This document shows positions 45,241 through 54,900 of a stretch of 64,000 nucleotides of DNA, one piece after another. A program made the translations under genes and the position numbers. The stretch's first letter is position 1. Every line of letters starts with the position of its first letter. Location: contig NZ_LKEV01000003.1 in the NCBI RefSeq assembly GCF_001412085.1, forward strand, positions 182,852-246,851, given 5' to 3'. A model generated the notes under the pieces. The model worked only from the letters and a program-made list of their open reading frames with translations. It searched no databases and was not told the origin of the DNA. Source of the DNA: Corynebacterium lowii (GTDB lineage Bacteria; Actinomycetota; Actinomycetes; Mycobacteriales; Mycobacteriaceae).

Positions 45241-47736
45241 ATGCTTATTTCCCAAAATCTCATTACCCGAGAACTCTCCAAGCACAATCCTGGTTGGAAG
45301 GTGAGCCCCGCAGAACTCGATTCCGGCTTTGTCCGCGTGGGCTTTGAAACCGAGGGTTATGCTCCGATTCCGGAAACCACTGGCCCGCTGGTGGTGGGCC
45401 GCGTGGAGCACATCGAGGAACTCACTGGTTTTAAAAAGCCCATTCGTTACTGCCAGGTGAATGTGGGCCAGGCCAATGGCACCGGGGAATTGCAGGGCAT
45501 TATCTGCGGTGCCCGCAATTTTGCCGAGGGCGACCTTGTGGCGGTATCGCTACCTGGGGCCGAGCTCCCTGGGGGCTTCAAGATCGCGGCGCGCAAAACC
45601 TACGATCACATCTCTAACGGCATGATCTGCTCGGCCACGGAGCTGGGGCTCACCGATAAGTCCACCGATGGCATCATCATCTTGGACGAGGGCACCCCCG
45701 GAGAGGACGCCCGCGCCATCCTGGGGCTCGACGATGTGATCTTTGACGTCAACGTCACCCCGGACCGTGGCTATGCGCTGAGCGTGCGCGGCCTGACCAG
45801 GGAACTGGCCTCGGCCTTCGACCTCCGCTTCGAGGACCCCGCTGCCCGCGCTCCGCAGCAGGCCTCTGAGCAGGCCTCGGTATCCACGGCAGACCTCATC
45901 AAGGTCACCGTGGAGGAGGCCACCAAGGCACGGCGCTTTGGCCTGCGCAAGGTCAGCGGCATTAACCCCGCCGCCACCTCTCCCTTCTGGTTGCAGCGCG
46001 AACTCATGGCCTTCGGTGCACGCCCCGTCAATGCCGCCACGGACGTGACCAACTACGTGATGTTCCTGCTCGGCCAGCCCATGCATGCTTTCGACGCCGG
46101 GGTGATCTCCGGCGATCTTCACGTGCGCCAGGCCGAGCTGGGCGAAAAGCTCACCACCCTGGATCATGTGGAGCGCGAACTCCACCCGGAGGACGTGGTG
46201 ATCTGTGATGCGAACGGCATCCAATCGCTCGCCGGCGTGATGGGCGGGGCTACCTCGGAGATCGGGGATAGCACCACCGATGTGTATTTTGAGGCCGCCA
46301 CCTGGGATACCCTCACCGTGGCACGCACCAGCCGCCGCCACAAGCTCAGCTCGGAATCCTCCCGTCGCTTCGAGCGGGGCGTCGATCCCGCGCTGGTGGA
46401 ACCGGCGTTGGACCTGGCCTGTGACCTGCTGGTGAGCATCGCCGGTGGGGTGGCCGAGCCCGGCCGAACCCTGGTGGGGGAGATTCCCGCCATGCCGCAG
46501 ATTCGCATGGCACAGCGCCGCCCGGCTCAGGTGGCCGGGGTGGAGTACAGCACTGAGACCGTGGTCAATCGCCTGCGGGAGGTGGGCTGCGAGGTCACCG
46601 AGGAGGGTGAGGACCTGTTGGTTACCCCGCCCACCTGGCGCGGGGACATCACGATGGACGCCGACCTCGTGGAGGAGGTGCTGCGCCTGGAGGGTTTGGA
46701 GGATATTCCCTCCATCCTGCCCACCCCCAAGGGCGGGCGTGGACTCACCGCCGCGCAACGCCGACGCCGCTCCATCGGGCATGCCCTGGCCTACCACGGC
46801 TACGCGGAAATCTTGCCCTCCCCGTTTATCTCTGCGGAGGTTTTTGAGCAGTGGAACCTTGAGGCGGATGACCCCCGCCGCAACACCGTGAGCGTGCGCA
46901 ACCCCTTGGAAGCCGATCACGCGGTGCTGGCCACCACCTTGCTCCCCGCCATGTTGGAGGCGGTGGGACGCAATGCCGCTCGCGGCCGCACCGACCTCAG
47001 CCTTTTTGGCGTGCAGCAGGTGGCCTTCAAGCGCGGCGAGCGAACCCCCATGCCCTCGGTGGATTCGCGGCCCTCAGCAGAGCAGGTGCGCGAGGTGGTG
47101 GACTCTCTACCGGAGCAACCTCTGCACGTGGCCACGGTGGGCGGCGGCAATATCGAGTACGCGGGTCCCTGGGGCGAGGGCCGCGCTTATACCTACGCGG
47201 ACGCCATCGAATCGGCGCGGATTGTGGCCCGTGCCGCTGGGCTGGAATTGGAGGTGCACCAGGCACAGCAGCAGCCCTGGCACCCTGGCCGCTGCGCGGC
47301 TTTGGCTATCGACGGCCACGTGGTGGGCCATGCGGGCGAACTTCACCCGCAGGTACTCGAAGCGATGAACCTGCCCCCGCGCCTGTGCGCGATGGAGTTG
47401 GACATCACGGCTCTGCCGTTTAAGGAGCACGCTCCGGCTCCGGTGCTTTCGGCTTTCCCGGCCCTTTACCAGGACATCGCCTTGGTGGTGGAGGAGAAGG
47501 TGGCCGTGGAGGAGGTACGCCGCGCCCTTGTGGAGGGCGGCGGAGACCTGCTGGAATCGGTGCAGCTCTTTGACGTTTACCGTGCGGACTCCGTGGGGGA
47601 GGGCAAGAAGTCCTTGACCTTCTCGTTACTCTTCCGCGCCGGTGATCGCACGCTGACGGATGCCGAGGCCAATGAGGCCCGTCTAGCGGCGGCGAAGCGG
47701 GCAGAGGAACTGTGGGGGGCGCAGTTGCGCGGATAA
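45241..47736 (+). CDS. pheT: Phenylalanyl-tRNA synthetase, beta subunit
   Basis: An 831-residue subunit. The domains run as tRNA-binding (about 40-160), B3/B4 editing, B5, core catalytic-like and the C-terminal anticodon-binding FDX-ACB domain (about 740-831). Examples are DVNVTPDRGYALSVRG and VNAATDVTNYVMFLLGQPMH. The protein works only with PheS. AAGGAG lies before ATG 45241. Length is normal. There is a gap of 80 bp to the next gene, which carries its own promoter and operator. Confidence 0.97.
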   Translation: MLISQNLITRELSKHNPGWKVSPAELDSGFVRVGFETEGYAPIPETTGPLVVGRVEHIEELTGFKKPIRYCQVNVGQANGTGELQGIICGARNFAEGDLVAVSLPGAELPGGFKIAARKTYDHISNGMICSATELGLTDKSTDGIIILDEGTPGEDARAILGLDDVIFDVNVTPDRGYALSVRGLTRELASAFDLRFEDPAARAPQQASEQASVSTADLIKVTVEEATKARRFGLRKVSGINPAATSPFWLQRELMAFGARPVNAATDVTNYVMFLLGQPMHAFDAGVISGDLHVRQAELGEKLTTLDHVERELHPEDVVICDANGIQSLAGVMGGATSEIGDSTTDVYFEAATWDTLTVARTSRRHKLSSESSRRFERGVDPALVEPALDLACDLLVSIAGGVAEPGRTLVGEIPAMPQIRMAQRRPAQVAGVEYSTETVVNRLREVGCEVTEEGEDLLVTPPTWRGDITMDADLVEEVLRLEGLEDIPSILPTPKGGRGLTAAQRRRRSIGHALAYHGYAEILPSPFISAEVFEQWNLEADDPRRNTVSVRNPLEADHAVLATTLLPAMLEAVGRNAARGRTDLSLFGVQQVAFKRGERTPMPSVDSRPSAEQVREVVDSLPEQPLHVATVGGGNIEYAGPWGEGRAYTYADAIESARIVARAAGLELEVHQAQQQPWHPGRCAALAIDGHVVGHAGELHPQVLEAMNLPPRLCAMELDITALPFKEHAPAPVLSAFPALYQDIALVVEEKVAVEEVRRALVEGGGDLLESVQLFDVYRADSVGEGKKSLTFSLLFRAGDRTLTDAEANEARLAAAKRAEELWGAQLRG

Positions 47737-47789
47737 ATAGGGGAAGAGGCCAGCGCGTATCACCGCGTTGGCCTTCTTTCAGACATGAT

Positions 47790-47807
47790 TTATCACGGTT
47801 GTGATAA
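47790..47807. promoter_or_regulatory. Operator-like inverted repeat at the ABC-F/TetR promoter
   Basis: TTATCAC (47790-47796) and GTGATAA (47801-47807) are perfect 7-bp inverted arms with a 4-bp spacer. The right arm overlaps a -10-like GATAAT/TAATAT, 9 nt before the ATG at 47817. This is a natural site for the TetR regulator encoded downstream. Confidence 0.65.
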
Positions 47808-47816
47808 TATCTCGGC

Positions 47817-49460
47817 ATGGGCTACCTTGATGTGCAGTCGCTAAAATATTTTCTGGATGATGGGCGCTTACTTCTGCGTGATATTTCTTTTCGGGTGGGA
47901 GAAGGGGAACGAGTGGCTCTGATTGGAGCCAATGGTTCGGGTAAAACTACCTTGCTGAAAATTATTACCGGGGATATTCCGGTGGTTGAAGGTGCTATAT
48001 CTCGTGGTGGAGAGTTGGCCGTTATGCCGCAATTTATGCAGGGAGAAACGGTGCGCGAAGCACTTGTGGCTACGAGTACTCGGGTCATGCGAGAGATGGC
48101 GGAGGCATTGTGGCGAGCGGAACATGATGTGCGTGAAGTTGATGATGAAGCGGCCCAGATGAAGTATGCTTCCTTACTCTTGGAATGGGGCGATCGAGGT
48201 GGCTATGAATTGGAAGCACTGTGGAGTTTTTGCACTATGGATTCATTGGGCCTTAGTTATGAGGAGTGTGCAGATTTTCCCACCTCGATGCTATCTGGTG
48301 GCGAGCAGAAACGTCTCATGCTTAATGCCTTGATGCGGGGCTCCGCGGAGATTCTGCTGCTCGATGAACCGGATAATTTTCTAGATGTGCCGGGCAAAAG
48401 ATGGCTGGAAGAGATGCTTCTGAGCTGTGATAAGACGGTTCTTTATGTTAGCCATGACCGGGAACTTCTTTTTCGCACGGCTACGAAGGTGGTTACGGTG
48501 GAACTGGGAGAACGGGGGAATACGGTATGGGTGCACGGGGGAGGTTTTGGGAGTTATTATGAGGCTCGGGAAAATCGCGGCGCACGGCTGGATGAGTTGA
48601 ATAAAAGATGGGAAGAAGAACATCAACGTCTGCGCGAGTTAGTGCGGGAATATAAGAATAAAGCGGCATATAACTCGGATATGGCTTCCCGGTACCGTGC
48701 GGCACGGACCCGCCTGGAAAAGTTTGAATCGCATGGACGCCCGGAAAAGGCTCCCCGCGAGCAGGATTTTTCCATGCGGCTGCGAGGTGGCCGAACGGGG
48801 AAACGGGTGTTGATCTGTGAAGGGCTTGAATTGCGGGGGCTTACCCATGCTTATGATTTTGAGGCGAGGTATGGGGATAGGGTGGCGGTGTTGGGGCCGA
48901 ATGGCTCGGGAAAGTCTCATTTCCTCCGTTTGCTGGCTAGAGGGGGTAGTGACCCCTCTGCGGAATTAGTGGAGGTGGCTAAGGATATTGAGCCGGTTTC
49001 CTATTCTGGGGTTGCGCGTTTGGGGGCACGCGTGTGGCCGGGCTGGTTTGCACAAACTCAGGGGCGCCCTGACCTGCACGGGCGAACTCTCCTTTCCATT
49101 TTGCACTGTGGCGAGGGGCGGCGGCAGGGGATGCCGCGCGAGGAGGCGTCGAGAGCACTGGATCGCTATGGCCTTGTCCGCTGCGCACAGCAGCGTTTTG
49201 AAGATTTATCGGGTGGACAGCGCGCTCGCTTTCAGATTCTTTTGTTGGAACTTAGTGGGGCCACCATGCTGTTGTTGGATGAGCCCACGGATAACCTTGA
49301 CCTTGAATCTGGGGAGGCGGTGCAGAAGGCTTTGCGGGCTTTCTCGGGAACAGTGATAGCGGTGACGCATGATCGGTGGTTTGCACGGGACTTTGATCGC
49401 TACCTGCTATTTTCTGAGGATGGTTCGGTAACGGAGAGTGACTATCCATTATGGGAGTGA
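47817..49460 (+). CDS. ABC-F family ATPase
   Basis: A 547-residue protein with two ATPase domains and no membrane helices. The first has Walker A GANGSGKTT (residues 37-45), LSGGEQKR and LLLDEPDNFLD; the second has GPNGSGKSH, LSGGQRAR and LLLDEPTDNLD. A linker of about 80 residues (KRWEEEHQRLRELVREYKNK and further) lies between. ABC-F proteins act on the ribosome; some protect it from antibiotics (ARE), others act in translation control. The second Walker A ends in His rather than Thr/Ser. The gene has lower GC and other codon use than its neighbours. The start codon is about 10 nt from the predicted -10, so the transcript may be leaderless. A TetR gene follows 6 nt later. Confidence 0.88.
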   Translation: MGYLDVQSLKYFLDDGRLLLRDISFRVGEGERVALIGANGSGKTTLLKIITGDIPVVEGAISRGGELAVMPQFMQGETVREALVATSTRVMREMAEALWRAEHDVREVDDEAAQMKYASLLLEWGDRGGYELEALWSFCTMDSLGLSYEECADFPTSMLSGGEQKRLMLNALMRGSAEILLLDEPDNFLDVPGKRWLEEMLLSCDKTVLYVSHDRELLFRTATKVVTVELGERGNTVWVHGGGFGSYYEARENRGARLDELNKRWEEEHQRLRELVREYKNKAAYNSDMASRYRAARTRLEKFESHGRPEKAPREQDFSMRLRGGRTGKRVLICEGLELRGLTHAYDFEARYGDRVAVLGPNGSGKSHFLRLLARGGSDPSAELVEVAKDIEPVSYSGVARLGARVWPGWFAQTQGRPDLHGRTLLSILHCGEGRRQGMPREEASRALDRYGLVRCAQQRFEDLSGGQRARFQILLLELSGATMLLLDEPTDNLDLESGEAVQKALRAFSGTVIAVTHDRWFARDFDRYLLFSEDGSVTESDYPLWE

Positions 49461-49466
49461 AGGGGT

Positions 49467-50060
49467 ATGCCTGCACGTATTAATGCCGAGGAACGCCGCA
49501 GCCACATTATTGAGGCGGCTTTTCGCAAGATTCTGGCCGAGGGGGTGGAGGGGATAACCTTGCGCAAGGTATCGGCGGAGGCGGAACTCAATATCGGCTC
49601 TGTGCGGCATTTTTTCGATGGGCACGAGGACCTTTTGGAAGCGGCGGCGCGAGAGGCGGGAGAACGCATGGGGCGGCGCTTGGCGCCGTACCTGGGGAGT
49701 TCCCTGAAGGGATTAAAAGGGGAGGAGGCTCTTGATTCCTTGCAGGAACTATTGGAGCAGGTACTTCCGATGGATGAGGCACGGAGGGCTGAGGCGATTG
49801 TGGTGTTGGAGTTTATTCGAGCTTCGCGCGTGCAACCCCTTTTCGCTCCCGCAGCCGCGCAGATGGGGCGAGACCTTCACGAGGTGGTGGTGAGCGCTTT
49901 TTCCAGCTTGGGCGTGGAGAATCCGGGCATGGCGGCGCGACAGATCACTGCGTTGATTGGTGGTCTCACGATGGATGCGGTTACCCCCCACGGTGCACTC
50001 AGCACAGATCAAGTTCGCGCGATATTGCGGGGAGCACTCCGCCACCACCTTTCTGCATAA
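49467..50060 (+). CDS. TetR-family transcriptional regulator
   Basis: A 197-residue regulator. The N-terminal TetR helix-turn-helix spans about residues 8-55 (INAEERRSHIIEAAFRKILA, then EGITLRKVSAEAELNIGSVRHFF). The helical C-terminal domain resembles BetI-like ligand-binding domains. It lies 6 nt after the ABC-F gene, so the two are one operon. It probably binds the palindrome at 47790-47807 and responds to an inducer, perhaps the drug or peptide handled by ABC-F; this is inference. GTGAAGGGGT is before ATG 49467. Confidence 0.9.
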   Translation: MPARINAEERRSHIIEAAFRKILAEGVEGITLRKVSAEAELNIGSVRHFFDGHEDLLEAAAREAGERMGRRLAPYLGSSLKGLKGEEALDSLQELLEQVLPMDEARRAEAIVVLEFIRASRVQPLFAPAAAQMGRDLHEVVVSAFSSLGVENPGMAARQITALIGGLTMDAVTPHGALSTDQVRAILRGALRHHLSA

Positions 50061-50089
50061 TTTGCAAGAGCATGAATATATGCTATATT
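50061..50089 (+). promoter_or_regulatory. argC promoter with ARG-box-like palindrome
   Basis: TTTGCA (50061-50066) and TATATT (50084-50089) are 17 bp apart and give a start at about 50096, so argC mRNA would be leaderless. Between them AGCAT-GAATAT-ATGCT (50069-50084) is a perfect 5+5 palindrome, resembling an ArgR operator. It is positioned where binding would block RNA polymerase. Confidence 0.65.
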
Positions 50090-50096
50090 GTTCGTT

Positions 50097-51137
50097 ATGC
50101 CGATCACAGTAGCCATCGCCGGAGCCACCGGATATGCCGGTGGTGAACTCCTCCGCCTCCTCCTGGGGCACCCCGCGTATCTCAAAGGGGACCTAGAAAT
50201 TGGGGCGCTCACGGGCAATTCCTCTGCGGGTCAGTGCAATGCCTTCCCCGCGGCCCCCGCCCTGACGGATCGTGTGGTGGAGGAGACCACCCCGGAGGTC
50301 CTTAGCGGCCACGATGTGGTGTTTCTCTGCCTGCCGCATGGACACTCCGCCCGCCTGGCGGCGCAGCTTCCCGCCGAAACCCTGGTGATTGATTGCGCGG
50401 CGGATTACCGTCTCAGCGACCCCGAGCAGTGGCGGCGTTATTACGGCTCCGAGCACGCCGGTACCTGGCCTTATGGCTTGCCGGAAATGCCCGGTCAGCG
50501 CGAGGCTCTCACAAAAACCCGGCGCGTGGCCGTGCCAGGTTGCTTTCCCACGGGTGCCACCCTGGCCCTGTTGCCCGCCGTGGCCGAGGGCCTGATCGAG
50601 CCGAATATCACCCTCACCTCCATCACGGGGGTTTCCGGCGCGGGCAAGAAGGCCGCCACCTCGCTCTTGGGTGCGGAGACGATGGGATCGGTGCGTCCCT
50701 ATAACACTGCGGGTCAGCACCGCCACAACCCGGAAATCGTGCAGAACCTCGCCTGCTATGGGGAGACCCCGCGTCTTTCCTTTACCCCGGTGCTCGCGCC
50801 GATGACGCGGGGGATTCTCAGCACCGCCGTGGCTCCGTTGAAGAGTGCTCCGCTAAAGAGTGGTAAGAACCCCCGCGAGGTTTACGCGGAGTTCTATCGC
50901 GGAGAGCCCTTCGTGCACGTACTCCCGGAGGGAGTGCTGCCCAATACCAAGAACGTGCTGGGCACCAACCTTTGCCAGATCGCGGTGGAGATCAATGAGG
51001 AGGCCGGGACGCTGCTTATCACCGCCGCCATCGACAACCTCACCAAGGGCACCGCCGGCGGTGCCGTGCAGTGCATGAATATCGCTGTGGGCTGGGAGGA
51101 AGTCGCCGGCCTTCCCACCGTGGCAGTCACACCCTAG
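50097..51137 (+). CDS. argC: N-acetyl-gamma-glutamyl-phosphate reductase
   Basis: A 346-residue NADPH enzyme that makes N-acetylglutamate semialdehyde, the third arginine step. The Rossmann start is [20 protein letters not shown], and the catalytic cysteine lies in [17 protein letters not shown]. Conserved HRHNPEI and [18 protein letters not shown] are present. A short tandem repeat [10 protein letters not shown] sits in the middle of the protein. ATG 50097 is chosen over a frame starting at TTG 50088. It opens the arg operon. Confidence 0.96.
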   Translation: MPITVAIAGATGYAGGELLRLLLGHPAYLKGDLEIGALTGNSSAGQCNAFPAAPALTDRVVEETTPEVLSGHDVVFLCLPHGHSARLAAQLPAETLVIDCAADYRLSDPEQWRRYYGSEHAGTWPYGLPEMPGQREALTKTRRVAVPGCFPTGATLALLPAVAEGLIEPNITLTSITGVSGAGKKAATSLLGAETMGSVRPYNTAGQHRHNPEIVQNLACYGETPRLSFTPVLAPMTRGILSTAVAPLKSAPLKSGKNPREVYAEFYRGEPFVHVLPEGVLPNTKNVLGTNLCQIAVEINEEAGTLLITAAIDNLTKGTAGGAVQCMNIAVGWEEVAGLPTVAVTP

Positions 51138-51164
51138 AAGCACCCGAGATAAGGAAGATGAAGC

Positions 51165-52316
51165 ATGAGTATTACCTCGCCCAAGGGTTTTCAGGCGGCG
51201 GCCACCACGGCGGGCATCAAACCCTCCGGTGCCCCGGACATGGCGCTCGTGGTGAACACGGGCCGCCAGCGCACCGCCGCGGCGGTATTTACCCGCAATA
51301 AGGTATGCGCGGCCCCGGTGACGCTGAGTAAGGAGGCCATCGCTGGGGGCGGCCTGGACGCGGTGGTCTATAACTCCGGCAACGCCAATGCCTGCACCGG
51401 TCAGCAGGGCTACCGGGACGCGCAGGAGATGCAGGGCATCGTTGCGGAAGGGCTGGGCGTCGATAAGCACAATGTTGCGGTGTGCTCCACCGGGCTGATC
51501 GGGGAGCCCCTTCCCATGCCGCTTGTCCGCGAGGGAGCGCAGGCGCTGCTCGGCGGCTTGGGAGCGTACGGCAGTGAGGCCGCACGGGCGATTATGACCA
51601 CCGATACCGTGCCCAAGGAAGTACTGGTGGAAGGTCCCGGCTTCCTGCTGGGTGGCATGGGCAAGGGAGTGGGCATGATGGCGCCCTCTCTGGCCACCAT
51701 GCTGGTGTGCCTGACCACCGACGCCCAGGCCAGCGCCGAGGCCCTGGATACCGCCCTGCGCCGGGCCACCGCGAGCACCTTTGATGTGCTGGACATTGAC
51801 GGCTCCACCTCCACCAATGACACGGTGATTCTGCTGGCCTCCGGGGAATCGGGGGTAGAACCCACCCAGGAGGCTCTCGACGCCGCCGTGCTCCAAGCCT
51901 GCCGGAGCCTGGCACGGGCCATGCAGGCCGACGCCGAGGGGGTGACCAAGCGGGTGAGCATCACCGTCACCGGGGCGCACAGCGAGGAGGAAGCGCTTGC
52001 TGCTGCCCGCACGATCGGGCGCGATAACCTGGTGAAATGCGCAATGTTTGGCTCCGATCCGAACTGGGGCCGCGTGATCGCCGCCGTGGGCATGGCCCCG
52101 GTGAGCATGGAGCCCGCTCGTATCAGCGTGCGCTTTAACGGGCACACCGTGTGCGCGGATTCTACGGCGGTGCCGGGAGCCCGCGAGGTAGATCTCAGCG
52201 GCTCAGACATCGCCGTGGAAGTGGATCTGGGTACGGGTCAGCCCGGCACCGCCACGGTGTACACCACAGACCTCTCCCACGCCTACGTGGAAATTAACTC
52301 GGCTTATACCACCTAA
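51165..52316 (+). CDS. argJ: Glutamate N-acetyltransferase / N-acetylglutamate synthase
   Basis: A 383-residue ArgJ. The autoproteolytic site is in [13 protein letters not shown], where a threonine becomes the nucleophile of the beta chain. [16 protein letters not shown] at the N-terminus and [11 protein letters not shown] near the C-terminus are family blocks. The enzyme recycles acetyl groups from acetylornithine to glutamate and may also use acetyl-CoA. argB follows after 14 nt in the operon. Confidence 0.96.
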   Translation: MSITSPKGFQAAATTAGIKPSGAPDMALVVNTGRQRTAAAVFTRNKVCAAPVTLSKEAIAGGGLDAVVYNSGNANACTGQQGYRDAQEMQGIVAEGLGVDKHNVAVCSTGLIGEPLPMPLVREGAQALLGGLGAYGSEAARAIMTTDTVPKEVLVEGPGFLLGGMGKGVGMMAPSLATMLVCLTTDAQASAEALDTALRRATASTFDVLDIDGSTSTNDTVILLASGESGVEPTQEALDAAVLQACRSLARAMQADAEGVTKRVSITVTGAHSEEEALAAARTIGRDNLVKCAMFGSDPNWGRVIAAVGMAPVSMEPARISVRFNGHTVCADSTAVPGAREVDLSGSDIAVEVDLGTGQPGTATVYTTDLSHAYVEINSAYTT

Positions 52317-52330
52317 AGGAAGGCGCGAGG

Positions 52331-53236
52331 ATGAAGAACTTACATGACCTCACCGCGGCCGACCGTGCCGCCGTGCTGGCAGAGGCCCTGCCGTGGCTGC
52401 AACACTTCCGCGATCGCATCGTGGTGGTCAAATACGGCGGTAACGCGATGGTGGACGAGGAACTCAAGGCCGCCTTCGCCGCCGATATGGTGCTGCTGCG
52501 CACCATCGGCGCCCGCCCGGTGGTGGTGCACGGCGGCGGGCCGCAGATTTCCACCATGCTAAATCGCCTGGGGCTCAAAGGCGAGTTCCGCGGTGGCTTC
52601 CGCGTGACCACCCCCGAGGTCATGGAGGTGGTGCGCATGGTGCTCTTCGGCCAGGTGGGCCGCGATCTGGTGGGTCTCATCAATTCCCACGGCCCCTACG
52701 CCGTGGGCACCTCCGGGGAGGACGCCGGACTCTTTACCGCGCGGCGTCGCCTGGTGCCCATTGACGGCACCCCCACGGACATCGGCCAGGTGGGAGACAT
52801 CGTGGACGTGGACGCCACCGCGCTCATGGACCTCATCGAGGCCGGGCGGATTCCGGTGGTATCCACCATCGCGCCGGGCGAGGACGGGCAGGTGTACAAC
52901 ATCAACGCCGATACCGCCGCGGGTGCCCTGGCGGCGGCCATCGGGGCGGAGCGCCTGGTGGTGCTCACCAACGTGGAGGGCCTGTACACGCAGTGGCCGG
53001 ATCGCGGCTCTCTGGTATCCACGATCACCACCGATCGCCTGCGTGCCCTGTTGCCCGGTCTGGATAGCGGCATGATTCCCAAGATGGAATCCTGCCTGAA
53101 CGCGGTGGAGGCCGGGGTATCGGCCGCGCACGTGATTGATGGGCGGCTCAGCCACTCCGTGATCTTGGAATTACTCACCGAGGGCGGAATCGGCACGATG
53201 GTGCTGCCCCCACAGGAAGGAGAAAAAGATGAGTGA
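52331..53236 (+). CDS. argB: Acetylglutamate kinase
   Basis: A 301-residue amino-acid-kinase family enzyme that phosphorylates N-acetylglutamate, the usual point of arginine feedback inhibition. Motifs are [14 protein letters not shown] near residue 37, [13 protein letters not shown] near residue 61, and [20 protein letters not shown] near residue 195. An N-terminal helix ([16 protein letters not shown]) is that of hexameric, arginine-sensitive enzymes. The gene overlaps argD by 8 nt. Confidence 0.96.
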   Translation: MKNLHDLTAADRAAVLAEALPWLQHFRDRIVVVKYGGNAMVDEELKAAFAADMVLLRTIGARPVVVHGGGPQISTMLNRLGLKGEFRGGFRVTTPEVMEVVRMVLFGQVGRDLVGLINSHGPYAVGTSGEDAGLFTARRRLVPIDGTPTDIGQVGDIVDVDATALMDLIEAGRIPVVSTIAPGEDGQVYNINADTAAGALAAAIGAERLVVLTNVEGLYTQWPDRGSLVSTITTDRLRALLPGLDSGMIPKMESCLNAVEAGVSAAHVIDGRLSHSVILELLTEGGIGTMVLPPQEGEKDE

Positions 53237-54404
53237 GGTATTGCGCACCTGGCCCACGGTGCTCATGGATACCTACCCCACCCCGGAGGTAGAGGTGGTG
53301 GAGGGGCGCGGCGCCCGGCTTTTCGACGCCGCGGGCAAGGAATACATCGACCTCCTCTCCGGCATTGCCGTGGCCTCCCTGGGCTATGGCAATGAGGATA
53401 TTGCCCGCGCCGTGGGGGAGCAGGCCCTGCGCTTGACGCACTCCTCGAACCTGCTGGCCTCGCGCCCGGCGGTGGAGGTGGCCGCCGCGCTGTGCGAGCG
53501 TTTTCCCGCCGATGATGCCAGGGTATTCCTGTGCAACTCCGGTGCGGAGGCCAACGAGGCCGCCTTCAAACTGGCGCGGCGTACGGGGAGGCACAGGGTT
53601 TTGGCGGCGGTCAATGGCTTTCACGGGCGCACGATGGGCGCCCTGGCCCTGACCGGGCAGCCCGCCAAGCGCGCCCCTTTCGAGCCGCTACCCGGTGGGG
53701 TGGAGTTCTATCCCTACGGGGACGCGGCCTATCTGCGCACTCTGGTAGAGACCAATCCGCAGGAGGTGGCCGCCATCTTCCTCGAACCCATCCAGGGGGA
53801 AACCGGCGTGATTCCCGCCCCGGAGGGATTCCTGAGCGCCGTGCGCGTCCTGTGCGATGAGTACGGGATTCTCATGGTGGTTGATGAGGTGCAAACGGGT
53901 ATCGGCCGCACGGGTGATTTCTTCGCCTTTGAACACGATGGCGTTATACCGGATGTGATAACCCTGGCCAAGGGCCTAGGCGCCGGGTTACCGATCGGGG
54001 CCTGCCTGGCCCACGGCGCGGCCGCCGAACTGCTGGGTCGCGGAGATCACGGAACCACCTTTGGTGGTAACCCCGTGGCCTGCGCCGCGGCCACGGTGGT
54101 GCTCGATACGATAGGAGATAGTTTCCTCGACCAGGTGCGGCGCTCGGGTGAATACTTGCGCGCGGCCGTGGCGGAATTACCACAGGTGGAGTTCGTGCGC
54201 GGCCGTGGGCTCATGCTGGGCGTGGTGCTCAAAACCCCGGTGGCTCGGCAGGCAGTGGCGGCGGGGTGGCGAGCGGGAATTATTCTCAACGCACCCTCGG
54301 ATCGCGTGATACGCCTGGTACCGCCGCTGGTGATCACGCGGGAGGAGATGGAGGAGGCCGTGCGCCGCCTCGGCAGGGTGCTTGATGAGATTGAGAAAGG
54401 ATGA
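53229..54404 (+). CDS. argD: Acetylornithine aminotransferase
   Basis: A 391-residue class III PLP aminotransferase that makes N-acetylornithine from N-acetylglutamate semialdehyde. The PLP lysine is in [16 protein letters not shown]; phosphate-binding [13 protein letters not shown] and the [15 protein letters not shown] block are also present. Its stop is 4 nt from the argR start. In C. glutamicum argF is the gene at this point, and here it is missing. Confidence 0.96.
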   Translation: MSEVLRTWPTVLMDTYPTPEVEVVEGRGARLFDAAGKEYIDLLSGIAVASLGYGNEDIARAVGEQALRLTHSSNLLASRPAVEVAAALCERFPADDARVFLCNSGAEANEAAFKLARRTGRHRVLAAVNGFHGRTMGALALTGQPAKRAPFEPLPGGVEFYPYGDAAYLRTLVETNPQEVAAIFLEPIQGETGVIPAPEGFLSAVRVLCDEYGILMVVDEVQTGIGRTGDFFAFEHDGVIPDVITLAKGLGAGLPIGACLAHGAAAELLGRGDHGTTFGGNPVACAAATVVLDTIGDSFLDQVRRSGEYLRAAVAELPQVEFVRGRGLMLGVVLKTPVARQAVAAGWRAGIILNAPSDRVIRLVPPLVITREEMEEAVRRLGRVLDEIEKG

Positions 54405-54408
54405 GTTG

Positions 54409-54885
54409 GTGACTACCCGCACTGCGCGTCAAGGAAAGATCCTTGACATTTTGGCTTCCACGAGGGTGTACAGCCAAGTGCAACTCTCAGAATTGCTTTT
54501 GGATGAGGGCATTGACGCCACGCAGGCCACCATCTCGCGGGATCTCGACGAGCTAGGTGCGCGCAAGGTGCGCCGCGAGGGCTCACGCTCCTTTTACGCC
54601 GTGGGCGGGGAGGATAGTGCGGTTCCCGATACCCTTTCTGGCCCCCGAGAAAAGTTGCGACGCATGCTGGAAGAACTGGTGGTATCGGTGGATTCCTCCG
54701 CCAATATCGCCGTGCTGCGGACCCCTCCGGGAGCCGCGCAGTACCTTGCCAGCTTCATCGACCGCGTGGGTATGTCGGATGTGGTGGGCTGCATCGCGGG
54801 TGATGATACGATTTTTGTTCTTGCGCGGGACCCCATGACGGGCGCGGAATTAGCGTCCACCCTGCACATATGGAATAACGAATAA
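54409..54885 (+). CDS. argR: Arginine repressor
   Basis: A 158-residue ArgR. The N-terminal winged helix (about 8-75) has [20 protein letters not shown] and [20 protein letters not shown]. The C-terminal hexamerisation/arginine-binding domain has [15 protein letters not shown] and a [13 protein letters not shown] block. GTG 54409 follows AAAGGA at 7 nt, and TTG 54406 is the alternative. It likely binds the palindrome at 50069-50084 and controls the whole operon. It starts 4 nt after argD. Confidence 0.95.
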   Translation: MTTRTARQGKILDILASTRVYSQVQLSELLLDEGIDATQATISRDLDELGARKVRREGSRSFYAVGGEDSAVPDTLSGPREKLRRMLEELVVSVDSSANIAVLRTPPGAAQYLASFIDRVGMSDVVGCIAGDDTIFVLARDPMTGAELASTLHIWNNE

Positions 54886-54900
54886 AAGGAGAAATTGATT

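Noticed and set aside
50853..52145. 430-codon open frame antisense to argC and argJ
   Set aside because: No recognisable domain; argC and argJ are unambiguous.
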